Source: Sporobacter sp038405045 (lineage in GTDB: Bacteria; Bacillota; Clostridia; Oscillospirales; Oscillospiraceae). From it: a stretch of DNA of 64,000 nucleotides. Within the stretch, counting starts at the first letter, position 1; each line of letters starts with the position of its first letter. Location: the NCBI GenBank assembly GCA_038405045.1, contig JBBZIV010000001.1, positions 1,165,767 to 1,229,766 of the forward strand. The letters are read 5' to 3'. Of the stretch, positions 1 to 8,160 are shown one piece after another. The translations under genes and the position numbers were made by a program. The notes beneath the pieces were generated by a model. It had not been told where the DNA came from. It saw only the letters and a list, made by a program, of their open reading frames with translations, and made no database searches.

Positions 1-710
1 ACAAACGATGAAATGGACGTTGTGGACAGCAGCATAAACGTCACCATAATTTGATACTTAATGGCGTTCAAAGGCGACGTTCCCGCAAGGATAAGCCCCG
101 TCATCATGCCGGGGAGGGCGACGATGCCGAGTGTTTTCGCTGAATCGATCGTCGGCATCATACCTGTTCTGATGGCGTCGCGGATAATCTCGATGGTGGA
201 TGGCAGGATATCTGCCCCGAGCGCCAATTTTGTCTCCACTTCCTGCCTTTTTATCTTGAAATCGGATGTCAGCTGTCGATAGCAAAGCCCGAGCGCGACC
301 ATCGAATTGCTGATGACCATGCCACCGACAGGAATGATCTGGTACGCGTCATACGCAATCGCCCCGGCCAGAATCAAAACAGAGAGCGTGACGGCTGTTC
401 CCAGGGCGATGGCCGCGACGGAAATGAGCCATCCGTTTTTAAGACCCTTTCCCCTTTTTGCGGCGTTATAAGCGGCGTTGACCATCATGAAAATAAGCAG
501 CAGTGTTGTGAAAACGGGGCTTTTCATACCGAATATATACTGCAGAACATATCCGACGGCAATAAGCTGAACGACAGCCCGGATGACGCTGATGAGCGTT
601 TCCTTCTCAAGCCTCAACTTCTGCCAATATGAGAAAACAAGCGTTATCAGAACAAGCGATGACGCTATCAAAAGTGATGTCAAACTGATTGTATTTGATC
701 CCGTCACCAT
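1..710 (-). CDS. fetB: FetB/YbbM-type (UPF0014) metal export permease, C-terminus cut by window edge
   Basis: Integral membrane permease that, with the adjacent FetA-type ATPase, is known in this family to export iron. The visible 236 residues start at an ATG (complement of 708-710) and hold several hydrophobic segments and the family-typical stretch with IIPVGGMVISNS and, later, PGMMTGLILAG. The start overlaps the stop of the upstream ATPase (ATGGTGA), so the two are translationally coupled. The gene runs off the left edge, so its end is not seen. The family assignment is from remembered motifs; the iron role is known for E. coli FetAB and inferred here, helped by a ferritin-like gene just upstream. 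Confidence 0.85.
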   Translation of the reverse strand, partial: MVTGSNTISLTSLLIASSLVLITLVFSYWQKLRLEKETLISVIRAVVQLIAVGYVLQYIFGMKSPVFTTLLLIFMMVNAAYNAAKRGKGLKNGWLISVAAIALGTAVTLSVLILAGAIAYDAYQIIPVGGMVISNSMVALGLCYRQLTSDFKIKRQEVETKLALGADILPSTIEIIRDAIRTGMMPTIDSAKTLGIVALPGMMTGLILAGTSPLNAIKYQIMVTFMLLSTTSISSF

Positions 711-1414
711 AAAACCTCCCACGATTTCAGCTTGCCCGCTTCCATTATCATCTGCGTGTCGGCAACACGGCCGCTTTGCAGAGGATCATGTGTGACCCAT
801 AAGACGGTCGTCCCCGCTTCGTTCTCGGCTTTGACGACGCGTTCGACGGCGGCCGCGTTCTCCGGGTCAAGCGCCGACGTTATTTCGTCGAGCAGCAGAA
901 TCTTTGGCCTGAACAGCAAAGAGCGGATGAAGGCAATCCGCTGCTTTTCGCCCCCGGAGAGGTCTTTGACATCGCGCGCCAAATAATCGTCCGTCAAACC
1001 GAACATCTCAAACAGGTCGCGCACCCGGTTCTGATCGACCCGCAAATTCCTGATGGCGTACGGGAATTTAATATTATCCAAGACCGTATCGCCAAAGAGA
1101 TACGGCGTCTGAAAGCAATAGGCGATGCTTCTGCGCAGCTGGATGGGATTGTACGCCTCAAGGCTTTTGCCGTTATACACAATGACGCCGCCCGTTGGAC
1201 TGATCAGATGACTGCACAGTCGGAGCAGCGTGCTTTTACCGCTGCCGGACGGGCCCATGATTGAAACACAATCACCCGCGTCTATGCTCAGCGAAATATT
1301 ATCGAGTATCGTTTTCCCGTCGCTTTCATAGCTGACGTTCTTAAATTCTAATAGCGGCAAATGAAATACCCCCATTGACCATTGGGAGAACAGGGCGCAC
1401 TTATTCAGCTTCAT
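704..1414 (-). CDS. fetA: FetA-type ABC transporter ATP-binding protein
   Basis: ATPase subunit of a two-gene ABC exporter. Counted from the longest start, Walker A GPSGSGKST lies at about 54-62, the signature LSGGE near 153 and Walker B ILLLDE near 173, followed by an H-loop in WVTHDP. Domain length (about 215 residues) is normal for FetA. The start is uncertain: the ATG at 1414 has only a weak, too-close AGGGA, and an in-frame TTG about 18 codons later follows GGGGG at a good distance and would begin the protein right at the conserved LPLLEFKNV. It overlaps fetB by 7 bases. Substrate (iron) is by family and context, not from the ATPase itself. Confidence 0.88.
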   Translation of the reverse strand: MKLNKCALFSQWSMGVFHLPLLEFKNVSYESDGKTILDNISLSIDAGDCVSIMGPSGSGKSTLLRLCSHLISPTGGVIVYNGKSLEAYNPIQLRRSIAYCFQTPYLFGDTVLDNIKFPYAIRNLRVDQNRVRDLFEMFGLTDDYLARDVKDLSGGEKQRIAFIRSLLFRPKILLLDEITSALDPENAAAVERVVKAENEAGTTVLWVTHDPLQSGRVADTQMIMEAGKLKSWEVLW

Positions 1415-1519
1415 ATTCCCTGAACCGATCTTTTGGGACTTAAAAGCTTGTTTTCCCGTTTGAATTGTAACACGATTTCCAGGGAACTTCTATAGAGAAT
1501 CTGACACGCCGACCAAAAC

Positions 1520-1562
1520 GGGCGCGGCCTGGCGAGGTAATTCCCGCCGGGCTGCGCCCGCT
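1520..1562 (-). terminator. possible terminator after the ferritin-like gene
   Basis: Read on the minus strand, GCGGGCGC and GCGCCCG form the arms of a GC-rich hairpin with a large interior, followed by TTTTGG. It lies just after the stop of the ferritin-like gene. The U-run is short, so the call is tentative. Confidence 0.35.
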
Positions 1563-1583
1563 CTTTTTACAGGATAATGCCGC

Positions 1584-1898
1584 CTACTGCATTGCAGGCT
1601 GAAAATTTTGCTGCTGCTGACTGAGGACGGCCTGTCTCCCTTTCTCCGTCTGCTCCATGTCATTCGGGCTGAGCACGTACAACAGCTGCTGGAGCTCGCC
1701 AACGTGCTGCCGCTCCTCGTCGGCAATATGTGCTAAAACCTTTTTGACGCGCATATCGCTCGTCGCCGCCGCGTGCGCCTCGTATCCGATGATTGCCTCG
1801 AGCTCCCCCGCAATATCGACACGGAGTGCCTGGAGCGTCTCCTCCGGCGTCATCTGCTTCGTGACGTTGGCGACAAAGGGGTTTCCTAGCAGTGCCAT
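1584..1898 (-). CDS. small ferritin-like di-iron protein
   Basis: A 104-residue protein predicted to be a two-helix ferritin-like half, of the kind that must dimerise to make a four-helix di-iron site. The key residues are visible: a Glu in GELEAIIGYEAH (about 32-43) and the E-x2-H pair in DEERQHV (about 63-69). Spacing and flanking residues resemble the encapsulated-ferritin (EncFtn) type more than classical ferritin. The C-terminus is Gln-rich (QQQQ). The ATG at 1898 was chosen because AAAGGA sits 9-10 bases upstream; an in-frame ATG at 1985 has no such site. No encapsulin shell gene is in the window. It may store or oxidise iron beside the FetAB exporter; that pairing is inference. Confidence 0.7.
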   Translation of the reverse strand: MALLGNPFVANVTKQMTPEETLQALRVDIAGELEAIIGYEAHAAATSDMRVKKVLAHIADEERQHVGELQQLLYVLSPNDMEQTEKGRQAVLSQQQQNFQPAMQ

Positions 1899-2095
1899 CT
1901 GATCACATCCTTTCCTGTTTTTAGGATGCGTGGCCGAACGAGATAATATGTATGACGTTCCAAAGATGCGGAAATAAGGCAACACCCTGCAAAATTAACA
2001 GAATATTGACATTTGAAGCGCCGCAGTCCCTTTAAACAGAGGTTGCCGCTGTGCTACAATAAAAAAAACCGACACAGGAAAGGTTTGATACTGTT

Positions 2096-3817
2096 ATGGG
2101 TTCAAACGATCAAGAGATAATGACACAAGACACACCGGAGCAGCCGGACGGCCCGGACAGACCCGCGAAAAAGAAGCTGAAAAACCGCTGGATTATCATC
2201 ATTGCGGCGGCCGTACTGGCTGTTGTTTTCATCGTTTTAGCGGCCCTTTCAGCCTCCCGGAAATCACTGACAAGTGCCGCGTATACGCCGTATACGGTCA
2301 AGCGCGGCGACATTACGGTGACGCTGAGCGGCAGCGGAACACTCCAGCCCGCCGACGCATACACGCTCAACGCTCTCGTCTCCGGCGATGTTTTGTCGGC
2401 GCCGTTTGAGGAGGGTGACACCGTTCAAAAGGGCGATGTGCTTTATACGGTTGATAACGCCGATGTAGCTGCCGCCGTCCAGCAGGCGGAGAACAGCGTC
2501 GGCGACAGTCAGCGCCAGTATAATAATGCCTTAAAGCTGCAAAGCGACATGACGCTGAAAGCGGGCGGCGCAGGTACCGTGACGCAGCTGGCCGTCCAGC
2601 CCGGCGACATGGTCGCGGCGGGGCAGACCGTCGCCGTCATCCGCGACATGAATGTCATGTCCGTGACGGTGCAGTTCCAGAAAAGTGCGGCAGCCGGATT
2701 CTCTGTCGGCCAATCGGCGGACGTTTTTATCAACAGCTTCTATGAGACGCTCCCCGGCGTCGTCTCCAAGGTCAGTTCTGTGGACATTGTGCTGCCGGGC
2801 AACATCATCGTCCGCAACGTCACGATCGATGTGAATAACCCTGGCGCCATTTCAACAGCAACGACGGCCAGCGCCACCATCGGCGGCACGACGAGCGTCG
2901 TCGACGGGACGTTCACTTATAAATACGAGGGCAGCCTGAAAGCCCCGGCGAGCGCGACCGTCACGTCCGTCAGCGCCCCGGAGGGCAGCCGTGTTGCAAA
3001 GGGGCAAACCGTCATCGTCCTCCAGAGCGACGATGTCGACAATCAAGTCGCCGCGGCGCACAGTGCGCTCGAAAATGCCCAAATCAATCTCAGCACCCAG
3101 CAGCGAAAGCTTGAAAGCTACACCGTTACCTCCCCGATTGACGGTACGATTGTTGAAAAAATCGTCAAGCAGGGTGACACGCTAAAGGTTGGCGAAGGCG
3201 TCTGCACGGTTTACGACCTCTCCCACCTTTCGCTGACGCTCAATGTTGACGAGCTTGATATCAAGTCTGTGCAGCCGGGACAGGCCGTTACGCTGACGGC
3301 GGATGCCGCGCCGGGCATGACGTTTAACGGTGTCGTCGTCACCGTCAACATCAAGGGGACAACGAAAAACGGCGTGACGTCCTATCCCGTCACGATTCAG
3401 CTCGACGAGACAGACGCGCTGCTTCCCGGCATGAACGTTGATGCAAAGATCATCCTCGAGTCTCTCCATGACGTTTTGACCGTCCCTGTTGCCGCCGTCC
3501 TGCGGGATAATTTTGTCCTGCTCCAAACCGGAACAAAAGAGAAGGCAACAGACGCCGGTATTCCCGCTGGCTTCACATATACACCCGTCACGCTCGGCCC
3601 GTCCAGCGACACGGATATCGTGATTACTGCGGGCCTCAAGGAAGGCGACGTTATCGCCGTTATGGACGATACGCCGACGTCGTATGACACAAATATTTTC
3701 GCCGCACGGGCGGAAAACCGTATAGACAACGCCAGCAACACATCGAGCGGCGCCCCCACAACAGGCGGTGCCGCCGACGGCGGCGACACCCCTGACGCTG
3801 CGGGTAATGCCGGATGA
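2096..3817 (+). CDS. MacA-like membrane-fusion (HlyD/RND adaptor) subunit
   Basis: Periplasm-side style adaptor protein of an ABC export system, 573 residues. A cytoplasmic Lys-rich tail is followed by one membrane segment at about 31-52, then beta-barrel and paired lipoyl/biotinyl-like hairpins (for example PFEEGDTVQKGDVLYTV and SPIDGTIVEKIVKQGD) and a C-terminal beta-barrel with LLPGMNV. There are three biotinyl-lipoyl-like repeats rather than the usual one or two, and the tail ends in a Gly/Ala/Thr-rich linker. The start has AGGAAAGG 12 bases upstream, slightly far. Its last codons overlap the next ATG (ATGATGC), so the three genes form one operon. Substrate unknown; MacAB homologues in Gram-positives often handle peptides or antibiotics. 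Confidence 0.88.
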   Translation: MGSNDQEIMTQDTPEQPDGPDRPAKKKLKNRWIIIIAAAVLAVVFIVLAALSASRKSLTSAAYTPYTVKRGDITVTLSGSGTLQPADAYTLNALVSGDVLSAPFEEGDTVQKGDVLYTVDNADVAAAVQQAENSVGDSQRQYNNALKLQSDMTLKAGGAGTVTQLAVQPGDMVAAGQTVAVIRDMNVMSVTVQFQKSAAAGFSVGQSADVFINSFYETLPGVVSKVSSVDIVLPGNIIVRNVTIDVNNPGAISTATTASATIGGTTSVVDGTFTYKYEGSLKAPASATVTSVSAPEGSRVAKGQTVIVLQSDDVDNQVAAAHSALENAQINLSTQQRKLESYTVTSPIDGTIVEKIVKQGDTLKVGEGVCTVYDLSHLSLTLNVDELDIKSVQPGQAVTLTADAAPGMTFNGVVVTVNIKGTTKNGVTSYPVTIQLDETDALLPGMNVDAKIILESLHDVLTVPVAAVLRDNFVLLQTGTKEKATDAGIPAGFTYTPVTLGPSSDTDIVITAGLKEGDVIAVMDDTPTSYDTNIFAARAENRIDNASNTSSGAPTTGGAADGGDTPDAAGNAG

Positions 3818-4527
3818 TGCCGCTTATTGAATTTCGGGACGTCCGGAAAACGTATATCCTGGGCGGCAGCCCCGTTCGCGCTGTTGACGGTATCAGCATG
3901 GCTGTTTCGAAGGGCGAGTTCGTTGCCATTGTCGGCCAGTCTGGTTCCGGCAAAACAACATGCATGAACATCATCGGCTGCCTTGATGTGCCAACGTCGG
4001 GCGCTTACCTGCTCGGCGGCAAAAATGTGGGACAGATGGATGACAATGCTCTGGCAGACATCCGCAACAGAATGATCGGCTTCATCTTTCAGCAATATAA
4101 TCTGCTGCCGAAGTTATCCGTGCTTGAAAACGTTGAGGTCCCGCTTTTATACGCCGGGCAGCCAAAAAAAATTCGGCGTGAGCGCGCCCTTGAGGCACTT
4201 GCGCGCGTCGGCTTGTCGGATAAGCTTGCCAACAGGCCAAATCAGCTCTCCGGCGGGCAGCAGCAGCGTGTTTCCATCGCGCGCGCCCTCGCGGGCGGTC
4301 CGTCCGTTATTCTGGCTGACGAGCCCACCGGCGCGCTCGACTCCAAGACGGGCCGAGACGTTCTATCCCTTTTAAAGGCCCTGCATCGCGAGGGCAACAC
4401 CATCGTTCTCATCACGCATGACCCCTCCATTGCCGCTGAAGCCGGGCGTGTCATCCGCCTGTCCGACGGGCGGATTGTTTCCGACGGGGCACCGGAGAAA
4501 CATAACAGCGGAGGAGGCCCTGCATGA
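3814..4527 (+). CDS. MacB/LolD-type ABC transporter ATP-binding protein
   Basis: ATPase of the MacAB-like exporter, 237 residues. Walker A GQSGSGKTT is at 41-49, signature LSGGQQQR near 147 and the family hallmark LADEPTGALDSKTG near 166-178. In Gram-positive bacteria the ATPase is a separate gene from the permease, as here, whereas in E. coli MacB they are fused. It overlaps the adaptor upstream by 4 bases and the permease downstream by 4 bases (ATGA), which supports tight co-translation. Confidence 0.93.
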   Translation: MMPLIEFRDVRKTYILGGSPVRAVDGISMAVSKGEFVAIVGQSGSGKTTCMNIIGCLDVPTSGAYLLGGKNVGQMDDNALADIRNRMIGFIFQQYNLLPKLSVLENVEVPLLYAGQPKKIRRERALEALARVGLSDKLANRPNQLSGGQQQRVSIARALAGGPSVILADEPTGALDSKTGRDVLSLLKALHREGNTIVLITHDPSIAAEAGRVIRLSDGRIVSDGAPEKHNSGGGPA

Positions 4528-5717
4528 GAATTGTGCAGTCTTTTCAGCTGGCGCTGAAAACCATCGTCACAAGCAAAATGCGTTCTTTTTTGACGATGCT
4601 TGGCATCATCATCGGCGTTTCCGGCGTGATGGTTATCGTCGGCATGGGCAACGGCATGCAAAATTATATGACAAGCAGCTTCAAAAGCCTCGGGACGGAT
4701 TTGCTGACCGTGACCATCGCGGGGACGGCGACCTCTAAAACGGTCACGCCGGACGATATGTATACGCTTGTAACGGAAAACACCGCCTACCTCAAGGATG
4801 TCTCCCCGATTGTCAAGGTTATCGGCAGCGTTAAAATCGGCAGCAGCACGCTTGATAAAACAAGCGTCACAGGTGTCAGTGAATCTTACGCTGCGATGAA
4901 AATGTATGCCATGAGCGGCGGGCGATTTTTACAGTACGTTGATATCGCGAGACGCGGCAACGTCTGCGTCGTTGGCAGCTATATCAATAAAATGTGGTAT
5001 AACGGCGATGCCGTCGGTAAGACGATTAAGATAAACGGCGTCACGCTGACGATTGTCGGCGCCGTCACGGAGCAGGCTGAAAGTGAAGAAGGCGGGACGG
5101 ACGACGCCGTCTATATCCCCTATACGACAGCCGCACGCTTATCCTCGACTGGGATGGTCAACGTCTATAACTTCCAAGTCGTTTCGGAGGACAATATCGC
5201 CAAAAGCAAGGAGATTATCGGTGATGCGCTCTTCCACGTCTATGGGACAAAGGATGCCTTTACGATTATCAGCCTCTCCGAAATGCTCAGCATTATGACA
5301 ACAATGCTGAACGTGCTTGTCTCGGTCCTCGCGGCGATTGCCGCCATCTCCCTCGTCGTCGGCGGTATCGGGATCATGAATATCATGCTCGTCTCCGTCT
5401 CTGAGCGCACACGCGAAATAGGCATCCGAAAGGCCTTGGGTGCCAAGCGCCGCCATATTCTGCAGCAGTTCGTCATTGAAGCGGCGACGCTCAGCGCGCT
5501 TGGCGGCCTTTTCGGCATTGGTTTCGGTTATCTTCTGTCGGCCTTGGCCACCGTCATCCTCAAAAGAGCGCTTGACCCGAATCTGGCTGTCGTCCCGTCT
5601 ATTTCCGCGATTGCGATCGCCTTCGGCATTTCAGCCGCTATTGGCATTCTCTTCGGCTATCTGCCAGCGAGAAAAGCCGCGCGCCTCAACCCAATTGACG
5701 CACTGCGTTATGAATAA
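4524..5717 (+). CDS. MacB-like FtsX-type ABC permease
   Basis: Permease partner of the preceding ATPase, 397 residues. The layout is the MacB one: membrane helix at about 19-42, a long extracytoplasmic MacB_PCD domain, then three helices near 265-395 forming the FtsX domain, with the conserved run around VGGIGIMNIMLVSV and SERTREIGIRKALGA. The protein ends with the typical RLNPIDALRYE. Only this one permease gene is present, so the working transporter would be a homodimer with two ATPases. No two-component regulator of the BceRS sort lies next to it. Confidence 0.92.
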   Translation: MRIVQSFQLALKTIVTSKMRSFLTMLGIIIGVSGVMVIVGMGNGMQNYMTSSFKSLGTDLLTVTIAGTATSKTVTPDDMYTLVTENTAYLKDVSPIVKVIGSVKIGSSTLDKTSVTGVSESYAAMKMYAMSGGRFLQYVDIARRGNVCVVGSYINKMWYNGDAVGKTIKINGVTLTIVGAVTEQAESEEGGTDDAVYIPYTTAARLSSTGMVNVYNFQVVSEDNIAKSKEIIGDALFHVYGTKDAFTIISLSEMLSIMTTMLNVLVSVLAAIAAISLVVGGIGIMNIMLVSVSERTREIGIRKALGAKRRHILQQFVIEAATLSALGGLFGIGFGYLLSALATVILKRALDPNLAVVPSISAIAIAFGISAAIGILFGYLPARKAARLNPIDALRYE

Positions 5718-5730
5718 CTGAACCAAAATT

Positions 5731-5758
5731 CAAGGATCGGCAAAAGCCGCTCCTTGTG
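5731..5758. terminator. bidirectional intrinsic terminator between convergent genes
   Basis: CAAGGA-T-CGGC, loop AAAA, GCCG-C-TCCTTG makes a 10-pair stem with one mismatch. On the minus strand it is followed by AATTTTGG; on the plus strand the U-run is poor. It separates the MacB-like permease from the convergent GyrI-like gene. Confidence 0.55.
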
Positions 5759-6400
5759 CTATATCGCTGCTTTTACCGGGTGGCGCACTACGGTTTTCAG
5801 TTTTGCCGGGTCTGATTTGCGCGGATCACCGAGATAAATCTCATGGTGGCGGCGCGCGGCGGAGAAATCGGGTACAAGCGCATTTTCACGCATGAATACG
5901 TTCATTTTCTCCACCGTCTCCGGCTCTGCGGCGTACGGCCCGATATGGAGGCATTGAACACACAGGCCCTCTTTAAATGTCTCCAGCCGTGCTTTTGACG
6001 CGTCAAGGCCCGGCTTTTTCTTATGGACCTCCGAAACGGCCCACTCAAAAACAGACGGCGTCACAAAGTCCGGCTGGCGGATCACCGCCGTCCAGATAAA
6101 ATGCGCATTGCCGCCGAAACGAAACGGTTCCCCGTCGTCATACGCCCAGAAGCCCTCCAGCGGCGGAACAATGTACTCGACGTATCCCTTTAGTTCCCGT
6201 CCGCCCATTTTGCTCATTTTGATCGTATAGGCCAGCGCGTATAAAAGCGAGACGGCCTCGGTAAATTCGCCGTCCGGCGCGTTGGGGTCGCCTTTTCCGT
6301 CGACCATGAGAAAGGTCATCTCCGGAACAAGGATTTTTGAGGGCTTCGCCCCGGGCTGGTAGAGGTCTTTAAACGCTTTTTTGTAATCAATCTTGTCCAT
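5759..6400 (-). CDS. GyrI-like small-molecule-binding domain protein
   Basis: A 213-residue cytoplasmic protein starting MDKIDYKKAFKDLY, with the FLMVDGKGDPN and LYALAYTIKM segments that mark the long GyrI-like/YkkN-like family found beside drug- or stress-responsive regulators. Members are SOUL-fold small-molecule binders, and some are cyclopropanoid hydrolases; the reaction here is unknown. The ATG at 6400 is preferred because AAAGGG lies 9 bases upstream, whereas the ATG at 6409 abuts that site. It is the third gene after the GNAT and WYL genes, separated by about 60 bases, and is probably co-transcribed with them. Confidence 0.8.
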   Translation of the reverse strand: MDKIDYKKAFKDLYQPGAKPSKILVPEMTFLMVDGKGDPNAPDGEFTEAVSLLYALAYTIKMSKMGGRELKGYVEYIVPPLEGFWAYDDGEPFRFGGNAHFIWTAVIRQPDFVTPSVFEWAVSEVHKKKPGLDASKARLETFKEGLCVQCLHIGPYAAEPETVEKMNVFMRENALVPDFSAARRHHEIYLGDPRKSDPAKLKTVVRHPVKAAI

Positions 6401-6461
6401 TCGCTGCATCCCTTTCTGTGTTTATCAGATACGGTCAGCATACCATGCTTTGTTGACAGCG

Positions 6462-7376
6462 TTATGTCATATTTTCTTCATATCTGCGGCACATTAATTG
6501 AAGCGCCGCCTTTATTTTTGCCCGGAGCACCGGCGGCTCCAGCACATCAACAGACGACCCATAGGAGAGCAGATACGACACGAGCCAGTCGCCGTCCGGC
6601 ATCAGTGTTTCGACAATGAGGCCGTTTTCCCCATTCGGCTTAATGGCATCGTGCGGGAAATCGTCAAAAATGCGAAAGGACACAGCATCATCGGCCCGCA
6701 GGCGGACAAGAATTTTTTCGTTTTGCGCAGGCATCATTTCTGGTATCGCCTGCTCGGGCGATGTTCTTTCAAACGTTTCATCCGACACCGTGAGTTCTTC
6801 TATACGCGAGAGCTTAAAAAAGCGCCGCGCCCGGCGTTCTCTGCACCAGGCAAACAAATACCATGCCTGACCACGAAATACAAGCTTCAAGGGCTCTGCA
6901 ACGCGCCGAGACCCGTACGCCTGCCCACCGTAATAGGTGAAGCTGAGAACGCGCCGTTCCAAAATGGCGCTTTTTATTAGGTCGAAATTGTCCTTGGCGA
7001 TTTGACCCCAGCCCCAGCCGGAGAAATCGACTTCTATCCAGTTTGCCGCCCGGCTGCCGAACAACGCCGAAAGCTTTTCTATGACAACACCCTCATGTCG
7101 GCTTGCCGCCGAGACTGCCGAGAGCGCCGAAAGCACTTGTTCCTTCTCCCGCGCCGTCAGCACTGTCTTGTCCAATATAAAATCCGGCATCAAGCTGATC
7201 CCGCCGTTTCGGCCCTTTTGCATATAAACAGGGATTCCCGCAGCGGAGAGTTCCTCAATATCACGATAAATCGTCCGGGCGGAGACCTCAAAACGTTCCG
7301 CGAGGGCCCGCGCAGTAACGTTTTGACGCTCTAACAGTAAATATGTTATCTCAAATAGTCGGCTCAGTCGCATCAT
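6462..7376 (-). CDS. YafY-type transcriptional regulator (HTH plus WYL domain)
   Basis: A 304-residue DNA-binding protein. Residues 1-60 form a winged HTH (VTARALAERFEVSARTIYRD), and the WYL sensor domain follows, with the GQAWYLFAWCRERRARRFF-like core near 175-190. WYL domains bind nucleic acids or small ligands and control stress, DNA-repair or metabolic genes. It starts 12 bases after the GNAT stop and is likely part of the same transcript, so it may regulate its own operon. Confidence 0.9.
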   Translation of the reverse strand: MMRLSRLFEITYLLLERQNVTARALAERFEVSARTIYRDIEELSAAGIPVYMQKGRNGGISLMPDFILDKTVLTAREKEQVLSALSAVSAASRHEGVVIEKLSALFGSRAANWIEVDFSGWGWGQIAKDNFDLIKSAILERRVLSFTYYGGQAYGSRRVAEPLKLVFRGQAWYLFAWCRERRARRFFKLSRIEELTVSDETFERTSPEQAIPEMMPAQNEKILVRLRADDAVSFRIFDDFPHDAIKPNGENGLIVETLMPDGDWLVSYLLSYGSSVDVLEPPVLRAKIKAALQLMCRRYEENMT

Positions 7377-7388
7377 ATCGCACCGTCT

Positions 7389-7895
7389 TTATTCTCTGAT
7401 GCGTGCATAGACGCACGAGTCGCCGAGGCGCCCGTTTTTATAAACGCTGTTTTTCAAAGTACCCTCCAACGCAAAACCAGCCTTTTCGAGCACACGGCGA
7501 GAACCTGTATTCCACGCAAATGGCTCGGCAAAGATGCGCATAATATCCATGTTTTCAAATGCCGTTTGACACAGTTCACAAACGGCGCGCGTCATGATGC
7601 CCTGCCCCCAGAAGGGCTCGCCAAGCCAGTAGCCGAGCTCGGCGGATTTCCGATAGACGTCATCCTTTTTTAAAACGCCGATGCTGCCGACGGCTACACC
7701 GCCGACATCAATGGCAAGGATGCGCATCACCGCAGGGTCATTCCGGCGGCAGTTGGTGATAAAATCATAGGCGGCCGCTGCCGTATAGGGGCTTGGAAAA
7801 AGGTCACGCAAATTCACAGCAATTCTAGGGTTGTCGGCGTAAAAAACAAGGCTGTCGGCATCGTCAAAACGCCAGTCACGCAGGATATAATCCAT
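7389..7895 (-). CDS. GNAT-family N-acetyltransferase (RimJ/RimL-like)
   Basis: A 168-residue acetyl-CoA-dependent acyltransferase. The RimJ/RimL pattern is visible: GSIGV on strand beta-4, ELGYWLGEPFWGQGIMTRAV forming the acetyl-CoA pyrophosphate loop (about 101-120), and the closing RVLEKAGFALEGTLKNSVYKNG. Such enzymes acetylate protein N-termini, amines or antibiotics; the substrate cannot be read. It is the first gene of a three-gene minus-strand operon with the WYL regulator. Confidence 0.88.
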   Translation of the reverse strand: MDYILRDWRFDDADSLVFYADNPRIAVNLRDLFPSPYTAAAAYDFITNCRRNDPAVMRILAIDVGGVAVGSIGVLKKDDVYRKSAELGYWLGEPFWGQGIMTRAVCELCQTAFENMDIMRIFAEPFAWNTGSRRVLEKAGFALEGTLKNSVYKNGRLGDSCVYARIRE

Positions 7896-7975
7896 CGGGT
7901 CTCTCCCTTCAATCGCCGGTTTTTAAAGCGGCTAATTCTGAATACGGTTGTATTGAGACGCTTTTCATGACAACT

Positions 7976-7981
7976 ATTATA
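7976..7981 (-). promoter_or_regulatory. candidate -10 for the GNAT-WYL-GyrI operon
   Basis: A consensus TATAAT lies on the minus strand about 80 bases before the GNAT start. The best -35 at 17 bases (CTGCCA) is poor. On the opposite strand TTGAGA (7953-7958) and TATTAT (7975-7980) with a 16-base gap make an overlapping outward candidate. Confidence 0.35.
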
Positions 7982-7985
7982 AGCG

Positions 7986-8013
7986 AAAAGGCGCTGCTTG
8001 GCAGGCCTTTTTT
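7986..8013 (+). terminator. terminator-like hairpin in the motA upstream region
   Basis: AAAAGGC-g-CTGC, loop TTG, GCAG-GCCTTTTTT is an almost perfect plus-strand intrinsic terminator, but no plus-strand gene precedes it. It sits between the outward candidate promoter at 7953-7980 and motA. It may insulate motA from stray transcription or act as an attenuator. Confidence 0.55.
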
Positions 8014-8084
8014 ACTTTTTTATGAATTTTTCCGCCTTTTTTACTTTTTTCCTTGAATTATCAGTCTGCTTTTGACTTTTACTC

Positions 8085-8111
8085 TTCAGAAATTAGAAAA
8101 AATGCCGAAAT
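8085..8111 (+). promoter_or_regulatory. possible SigD (flagellar) promoter for motAB
   Basis: The octamer GCCGAAAT at 8104-8111 is close to the SigD -10 consensus GCCGATAA, about 50 bases before motA. The matching -35 (TAAA) 15 bases upstream is poor (TTCA). SigD control is known for motAB in many Bacillota, so the call rests on the -10 and context. Confidence 0.3.
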
Positions 8112-8160
8112 ACATAACAGTTGAAAGTCTTGAAAAATCTGCTTGATTGGGAGAAGACAG

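Noticed and set aside
1584..1898. Encapsulin cargo system
   Set aside because: No shell protein gene in the window and no clear cargo peptide at the C-terminus, so only the ferritin similarity is kept.
3397..4095. 232-codon minus-strand frame
   Set aside because: Overlaps the adaptor and ATPase genes of the MacAB-like operon, which are much better supported.
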